Assembly (NCBI GenBank): GCA_900114805.1
Contig: FOZN01000004.1
Coordinates: forward strand, 372,001-436,000
From: Agrococcus baldri
GTDB lineage: Bacteria; Actinomycetota; Actinomycetes; Actinomycetales; Microbacteriaceae
Reading direction: 5' to 3'
Length of the DNA: 64,000 nucleotides
Part shown: piece after piece, positions 24,720 to 35,073 of the stretch
Position numbering within the stretch: position 1 is the first letter of the stretch
Layout: every line of letters starts with the position of its first letter
Notes under the pieces: generated by a model
The model's database searches: none
The model's input: the letters and a program-made list of their open reading frames with translations, nothing else
What the model was told of the DNA's origin: nothing
Program-made: the position numbers and the translations under genes

Positions 24720-25312
24720 GACCGCGCTCCGGGACCGAGGATGGCGAGCGCGGCGCGCAGCAGCATGCCGGTCGAGCCGACGGCGTCGGGCGCCGCGACC
24801 GCTGCGCGCTCGATCGCATCGTTCGCGGTGCGGTCGGACCACCCGAGACCGGTGAGGGCCGTGAGCACGTCGGCCCGCGCATCCGAACCCTTCGCCGTCG
24901 CAGCGGCGGCCGGCGCGGCGAGCTTGCCGCTCAGCTGCAGGATGAGCAGCTTGGCGGTCTTCGGCCCGATGCCGCTGACCGCCTTGAACGCCTTCTCGTC
25001 CTCGCCCTCGACCGCGCGGGCGAGCTCGTCGGGGGTCAGATGCGCCAGCACGCCGAGCGCCGACTTCGGGCCCACACCCGACACGCCGATGAGCAGCTCG
25101 AAGACCTCGAGCTCCGCCTCGGTCTCGAAGCCGTAGAGCGAGAGCTCGTCCTCGCGCACGACCAGGTGGGTGTGCAGCGCGATCTCGGTGCCGATGCGGG
25201 CGGCGAGCGAGACCGGCGGCGTCACCGCGACCGCGTACCCGATGCCGCCGACGCCGATCACCAGCCGCTGACCGCGGGCGGAGAGGACGGTGCCGTCGAG
25301 CCTGGAGATCAC
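24716..25312 (-). CDS. ruvA: Holliday junction branch migration complex subunit RuvA
   Basis: The 198-residue protein has the N-terminal OB-like domain ([20 protein letters not shown]), then [15 protein letters not shown]. Tandem helix-hairpin-helix motifs [16 protein letters not shown] and [16 protein letters not shown] bind DNA backbone. The C-terminal domain ([20 protein letters not shown]) contacts RuvB. The start is GTG 25312. Unlike the usual ruvC-ruvA-ruvB order with small gaps, 304 bases and an opposite-strand gene separate it from ruvC. ruvAB therefore probably has its own promoter within 25313-25420. Confidence 0.96.
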   Translation of the reverse strand: MISRLDGTVLSARGQRLVIGVGGIGYAVAVTPPVSLAARIGTEIALHTHLVVREDELSLYGFETEAELEVFELLIGVSGVGPKSALGVLAHLTPDELARAVEGEDEKAFKAVSGIGPKTAKLLILQLSGKLAAPAAAATAKGSDARADVLTALTGLGWSDRTANDAIERAAVAAPDAVGSTGMLLRAALAILGPGARS

Positions 25313-25420
25313 CAGCTCAGCCTAGGCGGCGGCACGGAATCGCACGGTCTGCCGCGCCGAGCAGCAGGGCTCGCTCTGATAGGTTCGAGAGGTCCCAGAC
25401 CCGCTCGATACGGAGTGCTC

Positions 25421-25609
25421 ATGAACGTCATCCGCCTGATCCTGACGATGATCCTCTTCGTCGGCGGCCTCGTGCTGATGGGGTACTCGTTCGATACCCC
25501 CGGATACGAGGCGCTGATGTTCCTCGCGGGTCTGGGCGTGCTGTGCTTCTCGGTCTGGCTCGCCGCCGAGTTCGGCATGCGCGAGCACCGCCGCAGCCGC
25601 ACCCGCTGA
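25421..25609 (+). CDS. Small two-helix membrane protein (62 aa)
   Basis: The 62-residue product of ATG 25421 (preceded by CGGAG) has two hydrophobic helices, VIRLILTMILFVGGLVLMG and ALMFLAGLGVLCFSVWLAAE. A short hydrophilic turn (YSFDTPGYE) joins them and a basic tail (MREHRRSRTR) follows. Membrane-protein-like codon content throughout argues that it is real. It is transcribed against its neighbours, head-to-head with ruvA and tail-to-tail with ruvC (7 bases). TAGGTT at 25380-25385 could be a -10. I do not recognise the family. Confidence 0.65.
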   Translation: MNVIRLILTMILFVGGLVLMGYSFDTPGYEALMFLAGLGVLCFSVWLAAEFGMREHRRSRTR

Positions 25610-25616
25610 CGGGCAG

Positions 25617-26195
25617 CTAGCGTCGCAGCCGGCCGCTCTTCGCCGCCGCTTCGGCTGCCGCCCACGCGCGCTGGGCCGGCGTCGCGGTGACCGCCGCAGC
25701 CCCACCTCCCGGCACGCGAGCGCGCCAGCCCTCGGCGATCGCGATCGCCAGGGCGTCGGCCGCGTCGGCGGGCTTCGGAGCCGCCTCCAGCCGCAGCAGC
25801 CGCCGCACCATCTCGCCCACCTGGCGCTTGTCGGCGGCGCCGTAGCCGGTGACGGACGCCTTCACCTCGGTGGGCGTGAGCAGCGCGATGGGGATCTGCC
25901 GCTCGGCGGCAGCGCGCAGCACGATGCCGGAGATCTGCGCGACGCCCATGACGCTGCGCAGGTTGGCCTGCGCGAACACCCGCTCGAGCGCGATGGCGTC
26001 GGGCCGGTGCGCGTCGATCGCCGCCTCCACGCCGCGCGCGATGCGCAGCAGCCGCTGCTCGATCGGTTCACCGGCGTCGGAGCGCAGCACCTCGACGTGC
26101 ACCAGGCTCGGCGTGCGGTGGGCGATGTCGACCACACCGACGCCGCAGCGCGTCAGGCCCGGGTCGACGCCGAGCACCCGGACCGACGCCGCCAC
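25617..26195 (-). CDS. ruvC: Crossover junction endodeoxyribonuclease RuvC
   Basis: The 192-residue Holliday junction resolvase has the catalytic acidic residues in VLGVDPGLTRCG (first Asp), IALERVFAQAN (Glu) and PADAADALAIA (two Asp). GYGAADKRQVGEMV is the conserved DNA-binding helix region. The start is GTG 26195, five bases after the yebC stop. The C-terminal Ala/Arg-rich extension (AQRAWAAAEAAAKSGRLRR) is longer than in enterobacterial RuvC and probably disordered. Confidence 0.96.
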   Translation of the reverse strand: MAASVRVLGVDPGLTRCGVGVVDIAHRTPSLVHVEVLRSDAGEPIEQRLLRIARGVEAAIDAHRPDAIALERVFAQANLRSVMGVAQISGIVLRAAAERQIPIALLTPTEVKASVTGYGAADKRQVGEMVRRLLRLEAAPKPADAADALAIAIAEGWRARVPGGGAAAVTATPAQRAWAAAEAAAKSGRLRR

Positions 26196-26199
26196 GGCG

Positions 26200-26967
26200 C
26201 TACTCGTCGTCGTCTTCGTCGAGCTGCGCCTGCACCTCTGCCGGGATCTCGAAGTTGGCGTAGACGTTCTGCACGTCGTCGCTGTCCTCGAGCGCATCGA
26301 TCAGCCGGAAGACCTTGCGAGCCGTGTCTGCGTCGACCTCGACCTTGAGGTTCGGCACGAACTCGACATCCGCCGAGTCGTAGTCGATGCCCGCCTCCTG
26401 CAGCGCCGTGCGCACGGCCACGACGTCGCTCGCCTCGGAGAGGATCTCGAAGCCGCCGCCCTGATCGGTGACCTCCTCGGCACCGGCGTCGAGCACGGCC
26501 AGCAGGATGTCGTCCTCGGTGACCTCATCGGTCTTCGTGACCGAGACGACGCCTTTGCGGCTGAAGTTGTAGGCGACCGAGCCCGGGTCTGCCATGGTGC
26601 CGCCGTTGCGGGTCATCGCCGTGCGCACCTCAGCGGCGGCCCGGTTTTTGTTGTCGGTGAGGCACTCGACCATGAGTGCGACGCCGTTCGCCCCGTAGCC
26701 CTCGTACATGATGGTCGCGTACTCGATGGACTCGCCTGTGAGCCCGGCGCCGCGCTTGACCGCGCGGTCGATGTTGTCGTTGGGGACGCTCGTCTTCTTC
26801 GCCTTCTGCACGGCGTCGACGAGCGTCGGGTTGCCTGCCATGTCGGCGCCGCCGATCTTGGCGGCGACCTCGATGTTCTTGATGAGCTTCGCGAACGACT
26901 TGGCACGCTTGGCGTCGATGACGGCCTTCTTGTGCTTGGTCGTCGCCCACTTGGAGTGTCCGGACAT
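26200..26967 (-). CDS. yebC: YebC/PmpR family transcriptional/translational regulator
   Basis: The 255-residue protein begins with the family hallmark [20 protein letters not shown] and continues [39 protein letters not shown] and [16 protein letters not shown]. It has a very acidic C-terminus. Members bind DNA or the ribosome; some relieve stalling at proline-rich tracts. It leads directly into ruvC (4-base gap), a conserved pairing. Confidence 0.96.
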   Translation of the reverse strand: MSGHSKWATTKHKKAVIDAKRAKSFAKLIKNIEVAAKIGGADMAGNPTLVDAVQKAKKTSVPNDNIDRAVKRGAGLTGESIEYATIMYEGYGANGVALMVECLTDNKNRAAAEVRTAMTRNGGTMADPGSVAYNFSRKGVVSVTKTDEVTEDDILLAVLDAGAEEVTDQGGGFEILSEASDVVAVRTALQEAGIDYDSADVEFVPNLKVEVDADTARKVFRLIDALEDSDDVQNVYANFEIPAEVQAQLDEDDDE

Positions 26968-27002
26968 GGTGCTTCCTGGTCGGTGACGTCGGGCCACCCA
27001 TC

Positions 27003-27650
27003 CTACGCCGAGGAGGTCGTGCCCTCCGCGCGGGCGCGGGGCGGGGCGACGCCTGAGGACCGGAGCTCGAGTGCGGCGAGCGCCCGCAGCGCGGCCTCGT
27101 CGCCGCGCCGGAAGGCGGCGACCGGATCCTGCACCGAGGCGAGCAGCCGGGAGGCCGGCTGGCCGACGAGCGCCCGCAGCGCCAGCAGCTCGCGACCCTC
27201 GTGCGTGGCGGCCAGCCGCCTGCTCGCCCCGGCGCGCAGCGCGAATCGCAGCCGCGGGATGCACCAGATGAGCACCACCAGGAGCGCCGGCAGCAGCCAC
27301 AGTGCCGTGCCCACGGTGGCCGCGAGCGTCTCGATCGCACCGCGCAGCGCGGTGCCGGCCGCCGCCAGGTCGTCGGCGGATCCGGACGCGTCCACGAAGG
27401 GCTGCGCGATCCCCTCCCCGACCAGGGGCACCTGCGCGAGCGCCTCGCCCGCATCCATCAGGGTGGTCGAGAAGCCGGTGCCGGCATCCTCGACCCGCGT
27501 GCCGAAGCCGCCGAGCGAGGCGATCGCACCGCGCACCTGCTGCGAGATCCAGACGGCGACGACGACGGTGCCGATGGCGACGAGGTCGCCGATCGCCTGC
27601 CAGGTGGCCTGGCCCGGTCTGCGGGAGTAGAGCTGCACGTGCCGATTCAA
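27003..27650 (-). CDS. Hypothetical two-helix membrane protein
   Basis: The 215-residue product has a short basic N-terminus, a first helix ([18 protein letters not shown]), and an extracytoplasmic loop of about 75 residues with repeated Gly/Ala/Asp character. A second helix ([17 protein letters not shown]) and a cytoplasmic helical, Ala/Arg/Leu-rich domain follow. I do not recognise a named family. The frame opens at TTG 27650; GTG 27638 is an alternative start and neither has a clear ribosome binding site. It lies between the EamA gene and yebC on the same strand. Confidence 0.7.
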   Translation of the reverse strand: MNRHVQLYSRRPGQATWQAIGDLVAIGTVVVAVWISQQVRGAIASLGGFGTRVEDAGTGFSTTLMDAGEALAQVPLVGEGIAQPFVDASGSADDLAAAGTALRGAIETLAATVGTALWLLPALLVVLIWCIPRLRFALRAGASRRLAATHEGRELLALRALVGQPASRLLASVQDPVAAFRRGDEAALRALAALELRSSGVAPPRARAEGTTSSA

Positions 27651-27664
27651 GCAGGCTGCGGGGC

Positions 27665-27729
27665 CTCAGCCGGGCCAGGCAGGCTCAGGCGACCAGTCGG
27701 GCCAGTCGGGCCAGACCGGTCGGGCGGGC
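27665..27729. repeat. Short imperfect GC-rich repeats between EamA gene and the membrane protein
   Basis: The intergenic segment contains CAGTCGGGC twice in tandem near its middle, and CAGGCTCAGGC / GGGCTCAGGCGGG variants at either side. The units are too irregular for a defined element; likely slippage products. Confidence 0.35.
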
Positions 27730-28665
27730 TCAGGCGGGCGCGACGACCTTCGTCTTCGGCCGCTGCCCGACGAGGATGCCGGCGCCGATGACGATCGCCG
27801 CGCCGAGCAGCTGCCAGAGGCCGAGCTGCTCCCCCAGCACCAGCACGCCGAGGGTGACGGCGACCACGGGGATCAGGTAGGTGACGGTGGCGGAGACGGT
27901 CGGTCCGACGGCGCGCACCACCTCGAACTGCAGGATGTAGGCGACGCCGGTGCCGATGGCGCCGAGCGCGATGACGGCCAGCAGCGCCAGCGGCAGGCTC
28001 GCGAGGTCACCGTGCACGGCGACCGGCGACCATCCCTCGAGGAGGCTCCAGGTGACGAGCGCCACCAGGGCCATCGGCAGGCCGGTGATCATGAGCGCCG
28101 TCGGGTGCGCGATGCCCGGCACCTCGGTGTGCGCCAGCAGCCGCCGGTTCAGCGTCCAGCCGACGCCGTACGAGGCGCCGCCGAGCACGGCGATGCCGAA
28201 CCCGAGCAGATCGGGCCCGGCGACAGACGACCACGGCTGCGCGATGAGCACCACCCCGAGCAGGCCGAGCAGCACGGCGGCCAGCTTGCGCGGGGTCAGG
28301 CGGTCGCTCGGCAGCAGCAGCAGCGCGAACAGCACCGTCGCGACCGGCGTGATCGCGCTGCCGAGCCCGGCTGCGGCCGACGAGATGCGCGTCTCGGCGA
28401 CGACGAACGCCGTGAAGGGCAGCGCGGTGAGGAAGAACGAGCAGATCGCCAGCAGGCCCCACGTCCTGCCGTCCTTCGGCATGCGGGTGCGGGTGGCCGC
28501 GGCGAGCAGCGCGAGCGTGATCGCCGCGATGCCGATGCGCAGGGTGGCGATCTGCATCGGGTGCAACGACTCGAGCCCCAGCTTCATCAGCAGGAATGAC
28601 GAGCCCCAGATGATGGCGAGCGCGATCCACATGGCCTGCCACGGGACTCGACTGAGCGCGCTCAT
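27730..28665 (-). CDS. EamA family (drug/metabolite) transporter
   Basis: The 311-residue protein has ten predicted helices in two EamA repeats. The first contains IALAIIWGSSFLLMKLGLES and ISSAAAGLGSAITPVATVLF; the second contains GAIGTGVAYILQFEVVRAVG and ATVTYLIPVVAVTLGVLVLG. These proteins export metabolites or amino acids; the substrate is not predictable. ATG 28665 is used; GTG 28668 just upstream would add one residue. It starts 15 bases after the pdxT stop, and may be co-transcribed with it. Confidence 0.93.
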   Translation of the reverse strand: MSALSRVPWQAMWIALAIIWGSSFLLMKLGLESLHPMQIATLRIGIAAITLALLAAATRTRMPKDGRTWGLLAICSFFLTALPFTAFVVAETRISSAAAGLGSAITPVATVLFALLLLPSDRLTPRKLAAVLLGLLGVVLIAQPWSSVAGPDLLGFGIAVLGGASYGVGWTLNRRLLAHTEVPGIAHPTALMITGLPMALVALVTWSLLEGWSPVAVHGDLASLPLALLAVIALGAIGTGVAYILQFEVVRAVGPTVSATVTYLIPVVAVTLGVLVLGEQLGLWQLLGAAIVIGAGILVGQRPKTKVVAPA

Positions 28666-28680
28666 CACCGGAGCATCAGA

Positions 28681-29304
28681 TCACGAGCCGCTGACATGCG
28701 CGACGTGCTCGAGGAAGCGGCGGTGGAAGCGCGTCTCGCCATCGACCTCCGGGTGGAACGAGGTGCCCAGCAGCACGCCCTGCTCGACGGCCACGACGCG
28801 GTCGTCGACGCGCGCCAGCACCCGCACGCCCTCGCCCACGCGCTCGACGACCGGCGCCCGGATGAAGGTCGCGTGCACGGGCGGCTCCCCCAGCTGCGGC
28901 ACGTCGAGCATCGACTCGAACGAATCGACCTGGCTGCCGAAGGCGTTGCGCCGCACGTCGACGTCCATGCCGCCGAAGGGCAGCTGCGTCGGCAGGCCGT
29001 CGATGATGCGGTCGGCCAGCAGGATGAGACCGGCGCAGGTGCCGAAGACGGGCAGCCCCGAGCCGATGCGCTCGATGATCGGCTCGCGCAGGCCGAACAG
29101 CCGCGCGAGCTTGTCGATCACGCTGGACTCGCCGCCGGGCAGCACGAGGCCATCGACCTCGGCGAGCTGCGCGGGGCCGCGCACCAGCGACACCTCGGCG
29201 CCCAGCGACTCGAGCACGGCGACGTGCTCGCGCACGTCGCCCTGCAGGGCGAGGACGCCGACGCGACCGGGGCGCTCCCCTGTGCCGCGCCGGCCGGAGT
29301 CCAC
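28681..29304 (-). CDS. pdxT: Pyridoxal 5'-phosphate synthase glutaminase subunit PdxT
   Basis: The 207-residue class I glutamine amidotransferase supplies ammonia to PdxS. It shows VGVLALQGDVREHVAVLE, LVLPGGESSVIDKL, the nucleophile Cys in PVFGTCAGLILLAD and the His/Glu pair in LLGTSFHPEVDGET. GTG 29304 shares one base with the pdxS stop (TAGTG), showing translational coupling. About 12 residues precede the family start and may be an overlong N-terminus. Confidence 0.96.
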   Translation of the reverse strand: MDSGRRGTGERPGRVGVLALQGDVREHVAVLESLGAEVSLVRGPAQLAEVDGLVLPGGESSVIDKLARLFGLREPIIERIGSGLPVFGTCAGLILLADRIIDGLPTQLPFGGMDVDVRRNAFGSQVDSFESMLDVPQLGEPPVHATFIRAPVVERVGEGVRVLARVDDRVVAVEQGVLLGTSFHPEVDGETRFHRRFLEHVAHVSGS

Positions 29305-30194
29305 TACCAGCCGCGCTCTGCGAGGCGGTGGGGCGCGGGCAGGTCGGCCACGTTGATGCCGACCATCGCCTCACCCAGCCCCCTGGAGGCATCCGCGATC
29401 GCCTTCGGATCTTCGAACGCGGCCACCGCCTTGACGATCGCCGCGGCGCGCGCCTCGGGCTGGCCGGACTTGAAGATGCCGGAGCCGACGAAGACGCCGT
29501 CGGCGCCCAGCTGCATCATCATCGCCGCGTCCGCGGGGGTCGCGACCCCGCCGGCGACGAAGAGCACCACGGGCAGCGAGCCGCGCTCGGCGACCTCGGC
29601 GACCAGCTCGTACGGCGCCTGCAGCTCCTTGGCGGCGACGAACAGCTCGTCCTTGGACAGCGACTGCAGGCGGCGGATCTCGCCGCTGATCGTGCGGATG
29701 TGCTTGGTCGCCTCGGAGACGTCGCCGGTGCCGGCCTCGCCCTTCGAGCGGATCATCGCCGCGCCCTCGGTGATGCGGCGCAGCGCCTCGCCCAGGTTGG
29801 TGGCACCGCAGACGAACGGCACCGTGAAGGGCCACTTGTCGATGTGGTTGACGTAGTCGGCGGGGCTGAGCACCTCGGACTCGTCGATGTAGTCGACCTC
29901 GAGCGCCTCGAGGACCTGGGCCTCGACGAAGTGGCCGATGCGGGCCTTCGCCATCACCGGGATCGACACCTCGGCCTTGATCGCGTCGATCAGGTCGGGG
30001 TCGGACATGCGGGCGACGCCGCCCTGCGCGCGGATGTCGGCGGGGACGCGCTCGAGCGCCATGACGGCGACGGCGCCGGCGTCCTCGGCGATGCGTGCCT
30101 GCTCGGGGGTGACGACGTCCATGATGACGCCGCCCTTCAGCATCTCGGCGAGACCGCGCTTGACGCGTGCGGAGCCGGTGGTGTTCTCGGTCAT
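29304..30194 (-). CDS. pdxS: Pyridoxal 5'-phosphate synthase lyase subunit PdxS
   Basis: The 296-residue (beta/alpha)8 enzyme makes PLP from ribose 5-phosphate, glyceraldehyde 3-phosphate and ammonia. Key regions are [55 protein letters not shown] with the Schiff-base Lys, [15 protein letters not shown] and [16 protein letters not shown]. It lies 35 bases after the HIT gene and is coupled to pdxT. With both subunits present, the organism makes vitamin B6 by the DXP-independent route. Confidence 0.97.
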   Translation of the reverse strand: MTENTTGSARVKRGLAEMLKGGVIMDVVTPEQARIAEDAGAVAVMALERVPADIRAQGGVARMSDPDLIDAIKAEVSIPVMAKARIGHFVEAQVLEALEVDYIDESEVLSPADYVNHIDKWPFTVPFVCGATNLGEALRRITEGAAMIRSKGEAGTGDVSEATKHIRTISGEIRRLQSLSKDELFVAAKELQAPYELVAEVAERGSLPVVLFVAGGVATPADAAMMMQLGADGVFVGSGIFKSGQPEARAAAIVKAVAAFEDPKAIADASRGLGEAMVGINVADLPAPHRLAERGW

Positions 30195-30229
30195 GATGTG
30201 TCTCTCGTGAATGGCGTGCGGCTGGCGTA

Positions 30230-30904
30230 TCAGGCCGGCCATGCCGCTTGGATGTCCTGGCGCATGTCCTCCAGCAGGATGGGCAGCGCCTTCGTCTTCG
30301 CGATGATCGGGAAGAAGTTCGAGTCCAGGCTCCATCGCGGGACGATGTGCTGGTGCAGGTGGTCGGCGATGCCGGCGCCGGCGATGCGGCCCTGGTTCAT
30401 GCCGATGTTGAAGCCCTGGCAGCGCGTGAGCTGCGAGAGCACGCGCATGGCGGTCTGCGTCAGCACCGCCATCTCGGCGACCTCCTCGGTGGTCGCCTGG
30501 TCGTACATGCCCACGTGCCGGTAGGGGCAGACCATCATGTGGCCGGTGTTGTACGGGTAGAGGTTCAGCAGCACGAAGCAGGTCTCGCCGCGCGCGACGA
30601 TCAGTCCCTGGTCGTCGCTGAGCTCGGGCGCGCGGCAGAACGGGCAGGCATGCTCCTCCGGCATCTGGCCCTGCTGGATGTAGACCATCCGGTAGGGGGT
30701 CCAGAGCCGCTGGAAGTGATCGGGCACGCCCGGCAGCTCGCTCGACATCTGCGTCGGGGCGCCCCACGCGTGCTCGGCGACCAGCGGCGCCTCCGGCTCA
30801 GGAGCGGGCTCGAAGGCCGGCAGCGCGTCGCGGCGCACCGCGGCGCGCTCCGCCGGCTCGTCGAGGGCTGGGTCGTCGCCGTGGCGGTGGCTCTCCTCCG
30901 TCAC
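30230..30904 (-). CDS. HIT domain-containing protein (AP4A phosphorylase-like)
   Basis: The 224-residue histidine triad hydrolase has the catalytic motif HLHQHIV, with [37 protein letters not shown] and [20 protein letters not shown]. The CPFC pair may bind zinc. An N-terminal extension of about 50 residues is Asp/Glu/Ala/Pro-rich. GTG 30904 overlaps the thrS stop by four bases. thrS-HIT is a conserved actinobacterial pair; the family cleaves dinucleoside polyphosphates made by aminoacyl-tRNA synthetases. Confidence 0.92.
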   Translation of the reverse strand: MTEESHRHGDDPALDEPAERAAVRRDALPAFEPAPEPEAPLVAEHAWGAPTQMSSELPGVPDHFQRLWTPYRMVYIQQGQMPEEHACPFCRAPELSDDQGLIVARGETCFVLLNLYPYNTGHMMVCPYRHVGMYDQATTEEVAEMAVLTQTAMRVLSQLTRCQGFNIGMNQGRIAGAGIADHLHQHIVPRWSLDSNFFPIIAKTKALPILLEDMRQDIQAAWPA

Positions 30905-32871
30905 ACGTGCGCCTTCGTCTCGATGGCCTCCACGATGCGCGCGATGGCCTCGTCGACCGGCACGCCGTTGTCCTGCGTGCCGTCGCGGAACCGGAAGGAG
31001 ACGCTGCCCGCCTCCCGGTCGGTCGCGCCGGCGATGAGCTGGAAGGGCACCTTCGCGAGCGTGTGGCTGCGGATCTTCTTCTGCATCCGCTCGTCCGAGC
31101 GGTCGACCTCGACGCGCACGCCCCGTGCGCGCAGCTGCGCGGCGATCTCGTCCAGGTAGTCGGCGAAGTCCTCGGCCACCGGCACGCCCACGACCTGCAC
31201 CGGCGCGAGCCAGACAGGGAAAGCACCCGCGTAGTGCTCGAGCAGGATGGCGAAGAAGCGCTCGATCGAGCCGAACAGCGCGCGGTGGATCATGATCGGG
31301 CGCTGCTTCGAGCCGTCCGGTGCCGTGTACTCGAGATCGAAGCGCTCCGGCAGGTTGAAGTCGAGCTGCACGGTCGAGAGCTGCCATGAGCGGCCGATGG
31401 CGTCGGTCACCTTCAGGTCGATCTTCGGCCCGTAGAAGGCGGCCTCGCCCGGCTCCTCCGTCACCTCGAGCCCGGACGCCTTCGCAACGCGCCGCAGCGC
31501 ATCCGTCGCCGTCTCCCAGATGGCCTCGTCGCCGATCCACTTCGACTTCTCGTCGTCGCGCATCGACAGCTCGAGGCGGAAGTCGGTGAGGCCGAAGTCG
31601 CTCAGCAGCGAGAGCACGAACTCGAGGACGTTCGTGGTCTCCTCCTCGAGCTGCTCGGGAGTGACGAACAGGTGCGCGTCGTCCTGCGTGAAGCCCCGCA
31701 CGCGCGTGAGCCCGTGCAGGGCGCCCGAGAGCTCGTTGCGGTAGACCGTGCCGTTCTCGGCCAGCCGCAGCGGCAGGTCGCGGTAGCTGCGCGAGCGCTC
31801 CTTGTAGATGAGGATGTGCATCGGGCAGTTCATCGGCTTCAGGTAGTAGTCGACGCCCTGCTTGGTGACGTTGCCCTCGTCATCGCGCTCCTCATCCATG
31901 TGGATGGGCGGCCAGATGCCGTCGGCGTAGGTCACCAGGTGGTTCGAGGTCTCGAACAGGTCGCGCTTGGTGATGTGGGGCGTGTAGACGTAGCTGTAGC
32001 CCTGCTCGATGTGGCGGCGGCGGGCGTGCTGCTCCATCTCGCCGCGGACGATGCCGCCGCGCGGGTGCCACACCGACAGGCCCGAGCCGATCTCGTCGGG
32101 GAACGAGAAGAGGTCGAGCTCGCGGCCGAGCTTGCGGTGGTCGCGCTTGGCGGCTTCCTCGAGGCGCTGCTGGTACGCGCGCAGCTCGTCCTTCGTGGGC
32201 CACGCGGTGCCGTAGATGCGCTGCAGCTGCGGCTGGTCGGTCTTGCCGCGCCAGTAGGCGCCGGCGACGCGGGTGAGGGCGAAGCCGTTCTGGATCAGGC
32301 GGGTCGAGGGCAAGTGCGGGCCGCGGCAGAGATCCTTCCACTGCACCTCGCCCGTCTTCGGGTCGACGTTGTCGTAGATGGTGAGCTCGCCCGCTCCCAC
32401 TTCGACGGATGCGCCTTCCGCGGCAGCCGCCGCGCCGCCCTTGAGCCCGATGAGCTCGAGCTTGTAGGGCTCGTCGGCGAGCTCGGCTCGGGCCTCGTCG
32501 TCCGTGACGACGCGGCGCACGAAGCGCTGGCCCGCCTTGACGATGCGCTGCATCTCCTTCTCGAGCGCCTTCAGCTCGTCGCTCGAGAACGCCTCGGCGA
32601 CGTCGAAGTCGTAGTAGAAGCCGTCCTGGATGGGCGGGCCGATGCCGAGCTTCGCCTCGGGGTTGACGCGTTGCACGGCCTGCGCGAGCACGTGGGCGGC
32701 CGAGTGGCGCAGGATGTCGAGGCCGTCGGGGCTGTCGATCGTCACCGGCTCGACCGCGCCCGACTCAACCGTCTGCGTCTCGGTCAGCTCGCGCGCGAGA
32801 TCCTGCAGCTCACCGTCGACGCGCATGGCGACGACGGCACGGTCGGTGAAGAGATCGAATCCGGTGGTCAC
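30901..32871 (-). CDS. thrS: Threonine--tRNA ligase
   Basis: The 656-residue class II synthetase contains the second additional (editing-type) domain with [18 protein letters not shown] and YYDFDV. The catalytic core shows [36 protein letters not shown] (zinc-ligand Cys), [20 protein letters not shown] and [20 protein letters not shown]. The C-terminal anticodon-binding domain has [12 protein letters not shown] and [16 protein letters not shown]. The frame starts at GTG 32871. The N-terminal TGS region is short. It heads a thrS-HIT-pdxS-pdxT run. Confidence 0.97.
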   Translation of the reverse strand: MTTGFDLFTDRAVVAMRVDGELQDLARELTETQTVESGAVEPVTIDSPDGLDILRHSAAHVLAQAVQRVNPEAKLGIGPPIQDGFYYDFDVAEAFSSDELKALEKEMQRIVKAGQRFVRRVVTDDEARAELADEPYKLELIGLKGGAAAAAEGASVEVGAGELTIYDNVDPKTGEVQWKDLCRGPHLPSTRLIQNGFALTRVAGAYWRGKTDQPQLQRIYGTAWPTKDELRAYQQRLEEAAKRDHRKLGRELDLFSFPDEIGSGLSVWHPRGGIVRGEMEQHARRRHIEQGYSYVYTPHITKRDLFETSNHLVTYADGIWPPIHMDEERDDEGNVTKQGVDYYLKPMNCPMHILIYKERSRSYRDLPLRLAENGTVYRNELSGALHGLTRVRGFTQDDAHLFVTPEQLEEETTNVLEFVLSLLSDFGLTDFRLELSMRDDEKSKWIGDEAIWETATDALRRVAKASGLEVTEEPGEAAFYGPKIDLKVTDAIGRSWQLSTVQLDFNLPERFDLEYTAPDGSKQRPIMIHRALFGSIERFFAILLEHYAGAFPVWLAPVQVVGVPVAEDFADYLDEIAAQLRARGVRVEVDRSDERMQKKIRSHTLAKVPFQLIAGATDREAGSVSFRFRDGTQDNGVPVDEAIARIVEAIETKAHV

Positions 32872-32964
32872 CAGTCCATCGTAGGCGCGTCGCGATGCCG
32901 TCGCCGCGCGGTCGCCCCGGCGCGCCGAGCCACGCTGCGAGCCGCGGGAGGCGTCGCACCCGGG

Positions 32965-34434
32965 TCAGGTGCCGCAGTAGGTGCGGTAGTCGCGGAAGCT
33001 GCGCTCCGGGCCCGGGGCCGCATAGCGCTCGAGGCCCTCGCGTTCGTCGAAGGGACGCCGCAGGGCCTCGGTGAGCCGCTCGAGCGGGACGAGGTCGCCG
33101 TCGACCGCGGCGGCGAGCGCCTCCTCGACGAGGTGGTTGCGCGGCACGTAGGCGGGGTTCACGCGATCCATCGCGTCGGCATCCGGGCCGAGCGCGAGCC
33201 AGCGCTGCGCCCACGCGTCGAACGCCGCGCGGTGCGCGAAGAGGTCGCGAGTCGATCCGTCGAGACCGCGGGCGACCGAGCTGAGACCTCGGAAGCACGA
33301 GGTGAGATCCACCCGTCCCGATTCGAGCAGGGCGAGGATCTCGTCGACGACGACCGTCGCGGACTCGTCGTCGACGTCGCCACGCAGGCCCAGCTTCGCC
33401 CGCATGCCCGCCGACCAGGCCTCGCGGTACTGCGGCGCGAACGCCCCGAGCGCCTCGACGGCGAGCTCGAGTGCCCGCTGCTGGTCGTCGGCGAGCAGCG
33501 GCAGCATGGCCTCGGCGAGCCGAGCCAGGTTCCACTCGGCAATGGCCGGCTGCTTGCCGTAGGCGTATCGCCCGCGATCGTCGATCGAGCTGAACGCCGT
33601 CTCCGGGTCGTAGCCCTCCATGAAGGCGCACGGGCCGTAGTCGATCGTCTCGCCCGAGATCGTCATGTTGTCGGTGTTCATGACGCCGTGCACGAATCCC
33701 ACGAGCATCCACCGCGCGACGAGGGCTGCTTGCGCCGAGATGACGGCGTGGAGCAGCGCGAGGTAGGGATGCCCCGCCTCGGCAGCGCGCGGCGCGTGCC
33801 GGGCGATCGCGTGGTCGGCGAGCCGCCGCAGGAGCGCGACGTCGCCCATCGAGCGCGCGAGCTGGAAGGTGCCGACCCGCAGGTGGCTGCTCGCCACGCG
33901 GGCGAGCACGGCACCGGGCAGCCATCCCTCCTCCCGGCGCACGAAGCGACCGGTCGCGACGACGGCGAGCGAGCGCGTCGTGGGGATGCCGAGCGCGTGC
34001 ATCGACTCGCTCACGACGTGCTCGCGCAGCATCGGCCCCACCGCGGCAAGACCGTCGCCGCCGCGAGCGAAGGGCGTGCGTCCCGATCCCTTGAGGTGCA
34101 GGTCGCGCAGTGCGCCGCCCGCGTCCACGAGCTCACCGAGCAGCAGCGCCCGGCCGTCGCCGAGCAGCGGCGAGTAGGCGCCGAACTGATGCCCGGCGTA
34201 GGCCTGCGACACCGGAGCCGCCCCCTCGGGCACCGCGGTGCCCGTCAGGAAGCGGATGCCCTCGGCGGAGCGCAGCGCAGCGGGGTCGAGACCGAGCTCG
34301 GTCGCGAGCGGCGCGTTGAGCACGAGGAGCTGCGCATCCTTCGCCTCCTCGGCGCGCCAGGCGACCGCGAGCTCCGGCAGCTCGCGAGCGAAGCGGTCGT
34401 CGAGGTCGACCCTGAGCATGGGCGTCGCGGTCAC
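32965..34434 (-). CDS. selO: Protein adenylyltransferase SelO (YdiU/UPF0061)
   Basis: The 489-residue pseudokinase transfers AMP rather than phosphate to protein hydroxyls, in a redox-linked role in studied homologues. It has [37 protein letters not shown] with the nucleotide-binding Lys, [17 protein letters not shown], and the active-site segment [20 protein letters not shown]. It ends YRTYCGT, keeping the conserved Cys three residues from the C-terminus (selenocysteine in some eukaryotic forms). GTG 34434 opens the frame; an ATG five codons later is possible. Confidence 0.94.
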   Translation of the reverse strand: MTATPMLRVDLDDRFARELPELAVAWRAEEAKDAQLLVLNAPLATELGLDPAALRSAEGIRFLTGTAVPEGAAPVSQAYAGHQFGAYSPLLGDGRALLLGELVDAGGALRDLHLKGSGRTPFARGGDGLAAVGPMLREHVVSESMHALGIPTTRSLAVVATGRFVRREEGWLPGAVLARVASSHLRVGTFQLARSMGDVALLRRLADHAIARHAPRAAEAGHPYLALLHAVISAQAALVARWMLVGFVHGVMNTDNMTISGETIDYGPCAFMEGYDPETAFSSIDDRGRYAYGKQPAIAEWNLARLAEAMLPLLADDQQRALELAVEALGAFAPQYREAWSAGMRAKLGLRGDVDDESATVVVDEILALLESGRVDLTSCFRGLSSVARGLDGSTRDLFAHRAAFDAWAQRWLALGPDADAMDRVNPAYVPRNHLVEEALAAAVDGDLVPLERLTEALRRPFDEREGLERYAAPGPERSFRDYRTYCGT

Positions 34435-34563
34435 AGCGGCAGGCTACTCGCGCACCCTTGGCGTGGGCCTTCCGTGGCCCCGAGGCCACCGAGCCCGAGC
34501 GGGTCGATGCGCATCGCAGCCGGTGACCCGCCGCATTCGGCCGGCGCGTGCGACGATCTCGGC

Positions 34564-35022
34564 ATGGCACGCACGAGACTGGCTCTGAGCGCGATCGCGT
34601 GCGGGTTGGCCCTGGCCGGCTGCGCCAGCGCGGGTCCGACAGCGCCGACGTCCGATGCCGACGTCCAGGTGCATCCCCCCGGTACACCGCAGGCCGGCGC
34701 GATCACCGCTGCGCGGGCGCTCGACGACGCTCCGGATGCGGTCGGCGCACGGGCGACGTGCGGCGAGCTCGTGCTCGACCAGGGCGAGGAGCTGCCGGCG
34801 ATTGCGATCGCCTGCATCGATGCCGCGCTCGAAGCGCAGGAGGCCGCGCTGCTCGCGTGGTCGACGCCGACGACCGAGGGTGACCCGATCGTCTACTTCG
34901 CGATCGTCGAGACGGGCGGGTCGTCGATCGCGCTGCACAGCACGACCGGCTTCGATCGGTTCGGATCCCCCGGCTGGCACGTCGACCGCTGCGACGCGAT
35001 CACGACTTGGGCCTGCGCGTAA
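34564..35022 (+). CDS. Hypothetical small lipoprotein
   Basis: The 152-residue precursor has a signal peptide and lipobox LALAGC (Cys20), a short Thr/Pro linker, then a compact mature domain. Four cysteines occur in that domain (ATCGELV, AIACID, DRCDAI and TWACA), in positions that could form two disulfides. I do not recognise the family and can offer no function. It diverges from selO with a 129-base gap and precedes another unrecognised gene by 51 bases. Confidence 0.72.
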   Translation: MARTRLALSAIACGLALAGCASAGPTAPTSDADVQVHPPGTPQAGAITAARALDDAPDAVGARATCGELVLDQGEELPAIAIACIDAALEAQEAALLAWSTPTTEGDPIVYFAIVETGGSSIALHSTTGFDRFGSPGWHVDRCDAITTWACA

Positions 35023-35073
35023 CGCCCGGCGTCAGTGGGTTGCGGGAGCATGCGGAGCGAGACGGAGGAGCAC

